NCBI GenBank assembly: GCA_964639215.1
Contig: CAZXCV010000010.1
Coordinates: 1-49,590, forward strand
DNA: 49,590 nt
From: UBA6120 sp964639215
Lineage (GTDB): Bacteria; Bacillota_I; Bacilli_A; RFN20; CAG-826
Direction of reading: 5' to 3'
Shown: piece after piece, positions 24,441 through 32,914 of the stretch
Layout: each line of letters begins with the position of its first letter
Position numbering within the stretch: the first letter of the stretch is position 1
Made by a program: the position numbers and the translations under genes
The notes under the pieces: generated by a model
The model's input: the letters and a program-made list of their open reading frames with translations, nothing else
What the model was told of the DNA's origin: nothing
Databases searched by the model: none

Positions 24441-26310
24441 GAGCGAAATCCTTTCTTAAGTAAATAATGAGCATTGCAATATCACTTGGATTAACACCAG
24501 ATATTCGACTTGCTTGCCCGATTGTCACTGGCCGGATTTTTTGAAGTTTCTGTCGCGCTTCAACTGCTAATCCATCAAGAGAAAGATAATTGATATCATC
24601 TGGCAACATCATTGTTTCTTGTTTAGCTTGTCGTGAGGCTTGCTTCACTTGCTTTTGAATGTATCCTTCAAATTTAACCATAATCTCAAGCTGCATCATC
24701 GCAATATCAGACAAGTCAAAATCGGCTAATTTATTTGACCAACGTTTAAGGTCGATAAACGTAATATCGGTTCTTTTTAATAAATCATAGGCATAGATTC
24801 CACCGATAAATAAGGGGTTGTTTTTGGCAACTAAATCGGCCTCTATTTGAGGATTCATCGTAATTTTTTCCTCATGTAATAATTTTAAAATTTTCCGCAA
24901 ATCCTTGTTCTTTTTTAAATATTCGTAGTAGCGTCTTTCATTAATCAGCCCGATTTCGTGGCCGATTTCAGTCAATCTTAAATCAGCATTATCGTGGCGT
25001 AATAATAGGCGATATTCGGCTCTTGAAGATAAAAGTCGATAGGGTTCGGTTGTTCCCTTTGTCACTAAATCATCAATCATTACCCCGATATATGCTTGGT
25101 CGCGTCGCAAGATAAGAGGTGCCTGTTTTCTAATCTTTCTGACAGCATTAATCCCGGCTAATAAACCAAGCCCGGCTGCCTCTTCATATCCAGATGTGCC
25201 GATAATTTGTCCTGCGCCATATAATCCCGGCCATCGTTTTATTTCTAACGTTGGTAATAATTGCGTCGGAACAATCGCATCATATTCAATCGCATAAGCA
25301 TACTTTAAAAATACCGCTTGCTCGAGTCCAGGAAGTGAGCGAACCATCTCCTCTTGTATATTTGGTGGCATCGATGTCGAGAAACCTTGCAAATACATCG
25401 AATCGGTATATCGTGATTCTGGTTCAATGAATAACTGATGACGACTCTTATCTGCAAATCGAACGATTTTATCTTCAATACTTGGGCAATATCTTGGTCC
25501 GACACCTGTCACAAGACCAGAGAACAATGCAGAATCGTCAATGTGCTCCAAGATGATTTCGTGCGTGCTTGGTTGTGTATAAATCAAATAACACAAGTCT
25601 TGCTTTTCGATTGGCAAAAAATCAGTGGTCTCATAAGAAAACGCTAATTTGGCATCAGTACCTGCTTGGGGTATCATTTTGGAAAAATCAATCGAGTCGC
25701 GCTTAATTCGTGGGGGCGTACCAGTCTTTAACCGGAATAGTTCAATTCCCATCTTCGCTAAATTTGGTGATAAACCAAGTGAAGGCTTTTCCCCATCAGG
25801 TCCTCCACTTTTAGCGGTGTGTCCCATGAGTATTTGTGCCTCCATAAACGTTCCGGTCGTCAAAATGACGGCTTCGCTTATGATTTGTTCTTTAGTATCT
25901 AACTCAACACCATAAACGTGATTTTCATCGTGTAGAATATTAACAACAGTTGCTTCTCTAATTGATAAATTAGGCGTTTCTAACGCCATTTTTTGCATAA
26001 AAGTGGGGTAAGCCTTCTTGTCGGCTTGAGACCTTAGACACTGGACAGCAGGACCTTTGCCAGTGTTCAACATTTTCATTTGGAGATAGGTGTGATCAGC
26101 TCCAATTCCCATCTTGCCCCCAAGGGCATCAATTTCGCGGACGACGATTCCTTTTGCCGATCCCCCGATTGAAGGATTACAGGGCATGTTACCCATCATC
26201 TTGATATTCAGCGTCAATAAGAGTGTTTTTGATCCCATATTGGCGCTTGCCATCGCCGCTTCAAGACCGGCGTGACCGCCACCAACAACGATGACATCAT
26301 ACGTCATCAT
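24421..26310 (-). CDS. mnmG: tRNA uridine-34 5-carboxymethylaminomethyl modification enzyme MnmG
   Basis: MnmG (GidA) works with MnmE to modify U34 of certain tRNAs, using FAD and methylene-tetrahydrofolate. The FAD-binding motif is VVGGGHAGLEAA (residues 8-19), followed by GMPCNPSIGGSAKG-like MPCNPSIGGSAKG, and the C-terminal GLAVEARQKL and VNPSDIAMLI. Length 629 is full. The ATG overlaps the sufB stop (ATGA), so this gene is joined to the suf operon; mnmE is not in the window. Confidence 0.97.
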   Translation of the reverse strand: MMTYDVIVVGGGHAGLEAAMASANMGSKTLLLTLNIKMMGNMPCNPSIGGSAKGIVVREIDALGGKMGIGADHTYLQMKMLNTGKGPAVQCLRSQADKKAYPTFMQKMALETPNLSIREATVVNILHDENHVYGVELDTKEQIISEAVILTTGTFMEAQILMGHTAKSGGPDGEKPSLGLSPNLAKMGIELFRLKTGTPPRIKRDSIDFSKMIPQAGTDAKLAFSYETTDFLPIEKQDLCYLIYTQPSTHEIILEHIDDSALFSGLVTGVGPRYCPSIEDKIVRFADKSRHQLFIEPESRYTDSMYLQGFSTSMPPNIQEEMVRSLPGLEQAVFLKYAYAIEYDAIVPTQLLPTLEIKRWPGLYGAGQIIGTSGYEEAAGLGLLAGINAVRKIRKQAPLILRRDQAYIGVMIDDLVTKGTTEPYRLLSSRAEYRLLLRHDNADLRLTEIGHEIGLINERRYYEYLKKNKDLRKILKLLHEEKITMNPQIEADLVAKNNPLFIGGIYAYDLLKRTDITFIDLKRWSNKLADFDLSDIAMMQLEIMVKFEGYIQKQVKQASRQAKQETMMLPDDINYLSLDGLAVEARQKLQKIRPVTIGQASRISGVNPSDIAMLIIYLRKDFAHGLSSI

Positions 26311-27701
26311 CCAACACTACCTTCCATCTCCATTTTCAGGAGCTGGTTCAACTCAACAGCGTATTCCATCGGAAGTTCGCGTGAAAAGGGTTCAATGAAT
26401 CCCATAATTATCATCTGGGTCGCTTCGCTTTCACTGAGTCCACGTGACATTAAATAAAATAATTGTTCTTCGCTAATGCGACTTACTGTGGCCTCGTGTT
26501 CAATAAACGAATCATTATTTAAAACTTCATTGCGTGGAATCGTGTCACTCTTCGACTCATTATCAAATATGAGGGTGTCGCACTCAACATGACTCTTTGA
26601 GTTCAGCGCCTGGCGATTAATCGACACGAGCCCCCGATAGTTAGAAACACCACCATGCCGGACGATCGTCTTTGAAATAATCGTCGACGATGTATCGCGT
26701 CCGATATGAATCATTTTGGCGCCGGCGTCTTGATATTGATGCTTATTAGCGACAGCAATCGAGATGCATGTACCACGACTACGATCGCCACCTAAAATCA
26801 CCGCAGGGTATTTCATATTAACTTGACTGCCGATATTACCATCGATCCATTCCATTTGGGCATCAGCATGACAATAAGCACGTTTTGTTACGAGATTAAC
26901 GATATTCGTCGACCAATTTTGGATTGTCGAATATCGGCATTTTCCGCCTTTATGGACAATAATTTCAACAACAGCCGCATGAAGTGAATCTTTGTCATAA
27001 ATTGGTGCCGTGCAACCTTCAACATAGTTAACACTCGCGCCTTCATCGACGATAATCAATGTTCGTTCAAATTGCCCGCTTTTCTCGTTGTTAATTCGAA
27101 AATATGACTGAAGGGGTTTGTCTAAAGTGACGCCTTTTGGAACATAGATGAAGGAACCACCAGACCAGACAGCACTATTGAGTGCCGCAAATTTGTTATC
27201 GGTATACGGTACGACCGTATTCATGTATTTTCTGACAATGTCAGGGTGTAATTTTAGCGCCATATCCGTTGACAAGAAAATCACGCCCTTATCCTCAACT
27301 TCTTGGAGCATATTGTGGTAGACGGCTTCTGATTCATACTGCGCCGTCACTCCTGCTAGATATTTTTGTTCGGCTTCGGGAATTCCAAGTTTGTTAAATG
27401 TCGTTTTAATCGTTTGAGGCACATCTTCCCATGATGTTTTCTCACCATCAGATGGACGTGTAAAATACGTGTAACTATCGAATTCTAGAAATGATAAATC
27501 TGGCCCGAATGATGGCATAGGTTTATTCAAAAAAGTTTGAAGTGCTTTCAATCTGAAAGCGAGCATCCAATCTGGTTCACCTTTGTGTTTCGAAATTGCT
27601 CGGACAACCTCTTCACTTAAACCTTGATGGGTTTTTAAAATTGAAGTGTCGACGTCTTTAAACCCATATTTATATTCTTGTGGTAATTTATCTTCGTTCA
27701 T
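26307..27701 (-). CDS. sufB: Fe-S cluster assembly scaffold SufB
   Basis: SufB is the main scaffold subunit of the SufBCD complex. The 464-residue protein has the SufB core: YVPKGVTLDKPLQSYFRIN, VEGCTAPIY with the conserved cysteine, GGKCRYSTIQNWS, and the C-terminal SRGLSESEATQMIIMGFIE signature. It is last in the sufCDSUB order typical of Bacilli and runs directly into mnmG. Confidence 0.97.
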   Translation of the reverse strand: MNEDKLPQEYKYGFKDVDTSILKTHQGLSEEVVRAISKHKGEPDWMLAFRLKALQTFLNKPMPSFGPDLSFLEFDSYTYFTRPSDGEKTSWEDVPQTIKTTFNKLGIPEAEQKYLAGVTAQYESEAVYHNMLQEVEDKGVIFLSTDMALKLHPDIVRKYMNTVVPYTDNKFAALNSAVWSGGSFIYVPKGVTLDKPLQSYFRINNEKSGQFERTLIIVDEGASVNYVEGCTAPIYDKDSLHAAVVEIIVHKGGKCRYSTIQNWSTNIVNLVTKRAYCHADAQMEWIDGNIGSQVNMKYPAVILGGDRSRGTCISIAVANKHQYQDAGAKMIHIGRDTSSTIISKTIVRHGGVSNYRGLVSINRQALNSKSHVECDTLIFDNESKSDTIPRNEVLNNDSFIEHEATVSRISEEQLFYLMSRGLSESEATQMIIMGFIEPFSRELPMEYAVELNQLLKMEMEGSVG

Positions 27702-27704
27702 TCG

Positions 27705-28139
27705 TTAATGTTTCTCACTTAATAGTGTTTCAGCACCTTTAAAACCGATGGTTGCGCATTTAATCCTTGCAGCTTGTTTGTGCGTATTCATGAATACAAT
27801 TGCTTCACCAAGCATGGTGGCATCATATGGACGTTCATGTATCATTGCTAAATAATTGGCGATGATGTCAAGCGCCACAGTTCGTGTTTTTCCAATTAAT
27901 AATTCCGTCATAATCGAGGTTGAAGCCGTTGAGATGGCACAGGCAACCCCATCGAAGGCAGCGTCCTTAATTACTTCATTTTCAATTAAAAGATAAACAT
28001 GGATATTATCGACACAAGAAACTGAATCCATATGTATTTTTAAATAGTCAGGACTTGTTGGCGTCCGTTTATTTCTAGGATGTTCATAATGATCCATGAT
28101 GGTTTGACGCATCATGTTAACATCAAGCAAAAAAGGCAT
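27705..28139 (-). CDS. sufU: SufU, zinc-dependent sulfurtransferase
   Basis: SufU takes persulfide sulfur from SufS and passes it to the SufBCD scaffold. The zinc/transfer ligands are Cys42 and Asp44 in SCVD, Cys67 in GVACAIS and Cys128 in RIKCATI. Two surrounding residues differ from the usual NPxCGD and GxGCxIS forms. The start is set at ATG 28139 (144 residues) because a GGGAGGTGA site lies 8 nt upstream, inside sufS; the GTG at 28151 falls in that site. It overlaps sufS by 17 bp. Confidence 0.92.
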   Translation of the reverse strand: MPFLLDVNMMRQTIMDHYEHPRNKRTPTSPDYLKIHMDSVSCVDNIHVYLLIENEVIKDAAFDGVACAISTASTSIMTELLIGKTRTVALDIIANYLAMIHERPYDATMLGEAIVFMNTHKQAARIKCATIGFKGAETLLSEKH

Positions 28140-29349
28140 CGAGAAAGTCACCTCCCGTTTTTAAGGCTTCGATAAATGTATCAATCTCTTCTTTTGTATT
28201 ATATAAATACAAACTGAATCGGAGTGTCGAGACGACTCCAAGGTAATCGATGAGTATTTTGGCGCAGTGCTGTCCCGATCGGACGCAAATACCCTTGGAA
28301 TTTAAATGTGTAGCCGCGTCTTGAGCAAAGACGTTTTTAATATTAAAGGTAATAATTCCGGCTTCCGCGAACTCGTTATAAATCTCAATGTTCGGCAATT
28401 GTTTCATTTTCATAATCGTGTATTGCCGGAGCTCGTACTCATAACTAGCAATATTTTTTAGCCCAATTTCTTGTAAAAAACGAGCCGCCTCAGCCATTCC
28501 AATCGCACCGGCGATATTTTGTGTACCTGCCTCAAATTTATGCGGTGGTTTCATAAAGGAAGCATCACCGCACATATCGAAACCCGTCGACATTCCGCCC
28601 CCAGTTAAAAATGGGTCGGTTTTCTCGAGCAATTGATACTTTCCATAAACGACACCAATGCCGGTCGGACCGCACATTTTATGACCTGAAAATGAGAGAA
28701 AATCAATATCCCAAGCTTTCACATCAGTTGGTAAATGAGGCACGCTTTGAGCACCATCTACGATGATGATTGCTCCAAATTGATGGGCAATACGTGATAA
28801 TTCTATGATGTTCAAATGATATCCCATCACATTTGTCACATGAGCGACCGCGACGATTTTAGTTTTTTGGGAAATGACTTTAGCAAGATTTTCTGGGGTC
28901 AAACGCCCTTGATGATCAAGCGGGATAAAATTAACTGCGCAGCCAACTTCTTCACGGACTTTAAACCATGGTAAGACGTTACTTGCGTGTTCAGCTTGTG
29001 TAATCAAGATTTCATCATCTTTTGTTAAGAATTTTTTACCATAACCATAAGCAATTAGATTGATTGACATCGATGCTCCAGATGTAAAGATGACTTCACG
29101 TTCATCAGCATTAATGAATTTAGCTATTGTTTGACGTGCTTCAGTAAATTTCTCATCGGTGACATGCTCAAGGTCATAATCACCACGTCCAGTATTGGCT
29201 GTGTAATTATAATAATATTCATCCATCGCCTCAATGACGCGACGCGGCTTAAACGTTGTCGCAGCATTATCAAAATAGATGAGTGGGTGTCCCTGCATTT
29301 TTTTATTTTCGAGCATTGGGAATTGTGTGCGTATTTCTTGAATATTCAT
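28123..29349 (-). CDS. sufS: Cysteine desulfurase SufS
   Basis: SufS is a PLP enzyme that removes sulfur from cysteine. The PLP-binding lysine is in SFSGHKMCG (near residue 225), the DGAQSVPH segment binds the cofactor ring, and the catalytic persulfide cysteine is in VRSGQHCAK (near residue 361), typical of group II desulfurases. At 408 residues it is complete. It lies 2 bp after sufD. Confidence 0.97.
   Translation of the reverse strand: MNIQEIRTQFPMLENKKMQGHPLIYFDNAATTFKPRRVIEAMDEYYYNYTANTGRGDYDLEHVTDEKFTEARQTIAKFINADEREVIFTSGASMSINLIAYGYGKKFLTKDDEILITQAEHASNVLPWFKVREEVGCAVNFIPLDHQGRLTPENLAKVISQKTKIVAVAHVTNVMGYHLNIIELSRIAHQFGAIIIVDGAQSVPHLPTDVKAWDIDFLSFSGHKMCGPTGIGVVYGKYQLLEKTDPFLTGGGMSTGFDMCGDASFMKPPHKFEAGTQNIAGAIGMAEAARFLQEIGLKNIASYEYELRQYTIMKMKQLPNIEIYNEFAEAGIITFNIKNVFAQDAATHLNSKGICVRSGQHCAKILIDYLGVVSTLRFSLYLYNTKEEIDTFIEALKTGGDFLDAFFA
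28148..28156 (-). promoter_or_regulatory. Ribosome binding site of sufU inside sufS
   Basis: GGGAGGTGA on the minus strand, 8 nt from ATG 28139. It is the strongest Shine-Dalgarno sequence in the suf operon and fixes the sufU start. Confidence 0.75.
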
Positions 29350-29351
29350 AA

Positions 29352-30161
29352 TTAGATCCTTGCCTCAAGCAATGCTTTTAAATGCTGTTGTGCTTTTAGA
29401 TCATTAAAAGAAGCAATCGCTGGTTTTAAATATCCATATGTAATTAATTTGCGAGCAGCCACTTCTGTTAGCCCGCGTGATTTTAAATAAAATAGATGGT
29501 CTTCATTAATCTTTCCAACCGTCGCTGCATGGCTTGCCCCAACATCATTTTCGTCAATCGCTAAAATCGGATCAGCTTGCCCACGACACATTTCATCAAA
29601 TACCATGATGCGCGCATGCTGATGTGTTTGCGATTGAATTGCCCCACGAAATATGTGTCCCGTGCCAGTAAATGTGAGTTTCGCCGCATCTTCAAGCACG
29701 CCAAAATTTGTCATAATTGCCTGAGTATCTTCGGCTTTATGATTGAAATTAACGATATATTTCTTATTTTCATTGCTTCTAGCAAGACACGCAAGGTGCC
29801 ACTTAAGGTGACTGTGCAGCCCATAAAGTTCGCCATTGACGGTTATCGTCCCACTATACGAACCAAAATCGGCCATCGTTACATCTAAGCATGAGCTTTC
29901 ATCGAGGGCGATATTTAGTAACCAATCAATGGTCTCAGTCGGTGCTATTATTTGTAATTTAACACGCACGCCTTTATTTAATAATAAATATAGCGGCTTT
30001 GGTGCTGGTCCACATGTAACGAGTAAATCGGAAGATGCCGAAATCGTAACACTAGATGAACTTTCGGTCATCGTCGATAAATTTAGATGACAAAACTGAT
30101 GGTCAATTGTAATTTCACCATGGTTATTCGTCAATCGTTTATTTAATAGATAGCGTCTCAT
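29352..30161 (-). CDS. sufD: Fe-S cluster assembly protein SufD (short form)
   Basis: SufD pairs with SufB on two SufC subunits. The beta-helix core and the C-terminal signature are clear (NDVGASHAATVGKINEDHLFYL, SRGLTEVAARKL). The protein is 269 residues from ATG 30161, against about 400-440 for most SufD proteins: the N-terminal helical domain is missing. The ATG overlaps the sufC stop by one base (TAATG), so there is no room for an N-terminal extension in frame except a short upstream stretch within sufC. Confidence 0.92.
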   Translation of the reverse strand: MRRYLLNKRLTNNHGEITIDHQFCHLNLSTMTESSSSVTISASSDLLVTCGPAPKPLYLLLNKGVRVKLQIIAPTETIDWLLNIALDESSCLDVTMADFGSYSGTITVNGELYGLHSHLKWHLACLARSNENKKYIVNFNHKAEDTQAIMTNFGVLEDAAKLTFTGTGHIFRGAIQSQTHQHARIMVFDEMCRGQADPILAIDENDVGASHAATVGKINEDHLFYLKSRGLTEVAARKLITYGYLKPAIASFNDLKAQQHLKALLEARI

Positions 30162-30977
30162 TACCGTGTTTTTTCTCTCGTGGCACAAATTCCAATTGAC
30201 GATGTATTCATCGTCGGTGTGACCTTTTCAATGCTGATACCCAATTCACGACGAATCCAATCGTAGCCTGTTTGATCAATCTTCAAAATTATTTCTGAGC
30301 CACCTGTCACAACGATGCGCCCATCAATCATCACGGCCACGCGTTGTGGCGTTACTAAATCATAAAGGCGCGCGTAATGGGAAATTACGAGAAATCCCAC
30401 TCCTTTTTGTTGCAAACTGTTGATGACGTCACCAACCATGCCTAAAGCATCGATATCGAGTCCAGAATCAATCTCATCTAGTAATGCAATCGCTGGTTCT
30501 AGCAGCAATAATTGTAAAATCTCATTGCGCTTTTTCTCGCCACCCGAGAAACCTTCATTCAAAGGTCGATGTGCCAATTCAAGCGGGATTTTCATTNNNN
30601 NNNNNNGTATCAAGTGCTTGATAAAATTGGAACATCGCCAGTGGTTTTTCGCGTCTGGTATTCATCGCCGCTTTCAAGAAATCGGAGTTAACGACACCCG
30701 GTACCTCACTCGGATTTTGCATGCCTAAAAACAGTCCGGCTCGCGCTCGTTCATCTGGTGACATCGCGAGTAAATCCTTACCATCTAATTGCATTGAGCC
30801 TTTGGTAACAAGATATTTGGGATGACCCATGATTGCTGCTAATAGCGTTGATTTTCCATGACCATTAGGACCAAGCAAGGCGAGCGTTTCATGGTCGGAT
30901 ATAGTTAAATCGACTCCCTTGAGGATATCTTGCCCATCAACTTGAACCCATAAATCTTTAATCACTAATTTAGCCAC
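30161..30977 (-). CDS. sufC: Fe-S assembly ATPase SufC, interrupted by an assembly gap
   Basis: SufC is the ABC ATPase of the SufBCD complex. Walker A is GPNGHGKST (residues 34-42), the Q-loop region FLGMQNPSEVPG, the signature NEGFSGGEKKRNE and the Walker B LLDEIDSGLD are present. Ten Ns at 30597-30606 break the frame. The known bases total 807 (269 codons with stop), so the true gap length must be a multiple of three, not ten; alignment by eye to Bacillus SufC suggests only a few residues are lost. The start is GTG, with GGAGAG 6 nt upstream. The gene is not judged a pseudogene. Confidence 0.93.
30597..30606. other. Assembly gap (10 N)
   Basis: Ten ambiguous bases join two contig ends inside sufC. 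Frame counting shows that ten is a placeholder. Confidence 0.99.
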
Positions 30978-31003
30978 GATATTCTCTCCTATAAATCGTC
31001 AAT

Positions 31004-31012
31004 ATTCTAACA
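31004..31012 (-). promoter_or_regulatory. Extended -10 promoter of the suf operon
   Basis: TGT followed by TAGAAT on the minus strand, 26 nt before the sufC GTG. No strong -35. No obvious regulator operator is seen next to it. Confidence 0.45.
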
Positions 31013-31115
31013 CTAGCCACTCCCAAAACGAAATAATATGATGGGTTTTATTAATGAGGACGACCATTTGGTTAATTAACAACGATTTTGCACTTGCATT
31101 TATCGAAATTAATTG

Positions 31116-31144
31116 TTGAATTAGTATTATTAAAATAATACAAT
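31116..31144 (+). promoter_or_regulatory. Promoter of the lipoprotein pair
   Basis: -35 TTGAAT (31116-31121), 17-bp spacer, -10 TACAAT (31139-31144), one of the best promoters in the window. The leader of about 33 nt holds AAGGAGG (31164-31170), 13 nt before the ATG, which is longer than usual. Confidence 0.6.
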
Positions 31145-31183
31145 AGTTGTGCTGTATTTATAGAAGGAGGGCATTTATACCAT

Positions 31184-32914
31184 ATGAATAAGGGCAAAAT
31201 AACATTCGCGCTTTTATCGATGGTCTCATTAATGACGCTAGCGTCATGTGGTGAACCACTCAAGGAAAGTGATGAAGGTTATGTCATGACAATAACGAGC
31301 CCCAACGGAACGGAAATTAAGTACACGGCCGATGATCTTTTCCAAGATTATAAAGGCAACGCCACTGGCGTCGCACGCTTTTATGAAGCGGTCGTCGAAG
31401 TCATCATTCGCAACGAAATGAATCAACCGGACAACGCCGGTCAGTTAGCGGAGATTAACCAAAAAGCCGAAAACCGTGTTGATGGGGTCAAGGAAACGGC
31501 CAAGAGTAACGCTGATACCAACAAATCGAAATACAAAGATGAACTCGAAAAATTACTCGGAAGTTATAACGTTGAAGAGCTCGACGAACTCAAGGACAAA
31601 TTCGCTTATGAATTAATGAAGGAAAAAGTCCAAGAAAACTTCTACGATGACAATAAGGATGAGATGTTATCAGGCTCAAACGATTATACGGGTTACCTCG
31701 ATAGCAAATTACCTTACCATGTCAAACACATTCTTGTGAAAGTTTCCGATGCGAGTACCGAATTATACAACGGTAATATCTCCGAGCAAGAAGCAAGAAA
31801 TATCACCTCAGTCATTAAACGTTTAGCCATTCGGCAAAATAATGAAACATTCGGTGATGTCGCCCGTGAAGCGAGTGAAGATAGTGGCTCGGCCGCTAAC
31901 TTTGGCGATCTCGGTATCATGAGTAAATCCACTGGTTTCGTCAATGAATTCAAACTCGGCGTCTATGCCTATGACGCCTTATACAATCAACATCCAGAAG
32001 CTGTCGCTAATGCTGCAAAATTATCAGTTCCAACTGATGTATCGGCATACTTAACCACTCTTGGATTAGGCGAAATTCCTTATGAAGCCGCTTTAAAGAT
32101 TGAAACATTCGCGAGCGTTACTAAAGACGCTAGTGGCGATCGTGTCAACGAAGGGGATAGCAAATATTTCCCACGTAACGTCTATTTCAATAAATTCTTT
32201 AATAAACACAATGTCAGCATCATTACCCCGACGAAGGTCAATGGTGATGCCGATGCTGGCTACGAAGCTTTAACAGGTTTCCAAGCCGTGACCGAACTCG
32301 GTGGCAAAAAAGCCTTAGTCGATGAAGATGGAAAAGTTATCTTAGCCGTTCGCGCCGGCACCGGTTCTGGTGATTCTGGTTACCAAGGCATTCATTTTAT
32401 CGTTGTTGAACGCTCCGCTTTAATCGAAAATGCCAACAGCATCACGCTTGAAGATTATTACACGACCGAAATTCCCGGAACATCAACTTTCCCGAAAGAT
32501 GGCAGTAACAACGAATTAATCACTTACGTCAATTTCATGAAAACGACGACCAAAATTTATAAAGAGCGCTCTGAGACAATTACTAATGAAATCAAACAAT
32601 TTGACACAATGTTACAAGCGCGCATATTTGAAAAGCTGAGCGCCGCCCAAGCCGTCACGTTTGTGGATAATGAATTAGAAGCCGCGATTCTTAACTACAT
32701 CGATGTAACTCGGGCAAGCAATGCCTTCTCTGAAGAATTAAATTACGACGAGAACTGGCGAACCTATATTCGCTATCTTGAATATCAAGATTGGCAGCGG
32801 CAACGATTAGTGCCCGAAGTGTGCGCAGAAAAATTTGCCACCTCGGATACCGCCCCCGAATATCAAGCAATTGATATAAACACTGGGGTGAAAGGAGTCT
32901 GCTATGTCAAGTAA
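31184..32914 (+). CDS. Parvulin-type foldase lipoprotein (PrsA-like) with a long insertion
   Basis: A 576-residue lipoprotein: signal peptide with lipobox LASC (lipidated Cys22), an N-terminal helical chaperone-like region (about 35-170), then a parvulin peptidyl-prolyl isomerase domain. The first half of the domain is clear (HVKHILVKV near 180; FGDVAREASEDSGSAANFGDLG near 225-240), but its last strand (GIHFIVVERS near 400) is displaced by about 130 residues. PrsA folds exported proteins at the outer face of the membrane. It overlaps the next gene by 11 bp. Codons end in C far more often than in neighbouring genes, suggesting high expression. Confidence 0.82.
   Translation: MNKGKITFALLSMVSLMTLASCGEPLKESDEGYVMTITSPNGTEIKYTADDLFQDYKGNATGVARFYEAVVEVIIRNEMNQPDNAGQLAEINQKAENRVDGVKETAKSNADTNKSKYKDELEKLLGSYNVEELDELKDKFAYELMKEKVQENFYDDNKDEMLSGSNDYTGYLDSKLPYHVKHILVKVSDASTELYNGNISEQEARNITSVIKRLAIRQNNETFGDVAREASEDSGSAANFGDLGIMSKSTGFVNEFKLGVYAYDALYNQHPEAVANAAKLSVPTDVSAYLTTLGLGEIPYEAALKIETFASVTKDASGDRVNEGDSKYFPRNVYFNKFFNKHNVSIITPTKVNGDADAGYEALTGFQAVTELGGKKALVDEDGKVILAVRAGTGSGDSGYQGIHFIVVERSALIENANSITLEDYYTTEIPGTSTFPKDGSNNELITYVNFMKTTTKIYKERSETITNEIKQFDTMLQARIFEKLSAAQAVTFVDNELEAAILNYIDVTRASNAFSEELNYDENWRTYIRYLEYQDWQRQRLVPEVCAEKFATSDTAPEYQAIDINTGVKGVCYVK

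Noticed and set aside
30161..30977. sufC read as two separate truncated genes
   Set aside because: The break is only the ten-N gap; flanking parts together give an intact SufC with a frame-consistent missing length.
22000..31000. parS or Noc-binding sites near parAB
   Set aside because: No copy of TGTTTCACGTGAAACA or a close variant was found; isolated CACGTG cores in other genes lack the flanks.
31073..31082. Palindrome GTTAATTAAC between sufC and the lipoprotein pair
   Set aside because: AT-rich, short and not placed over either promoter core; expected by chance at this composition.
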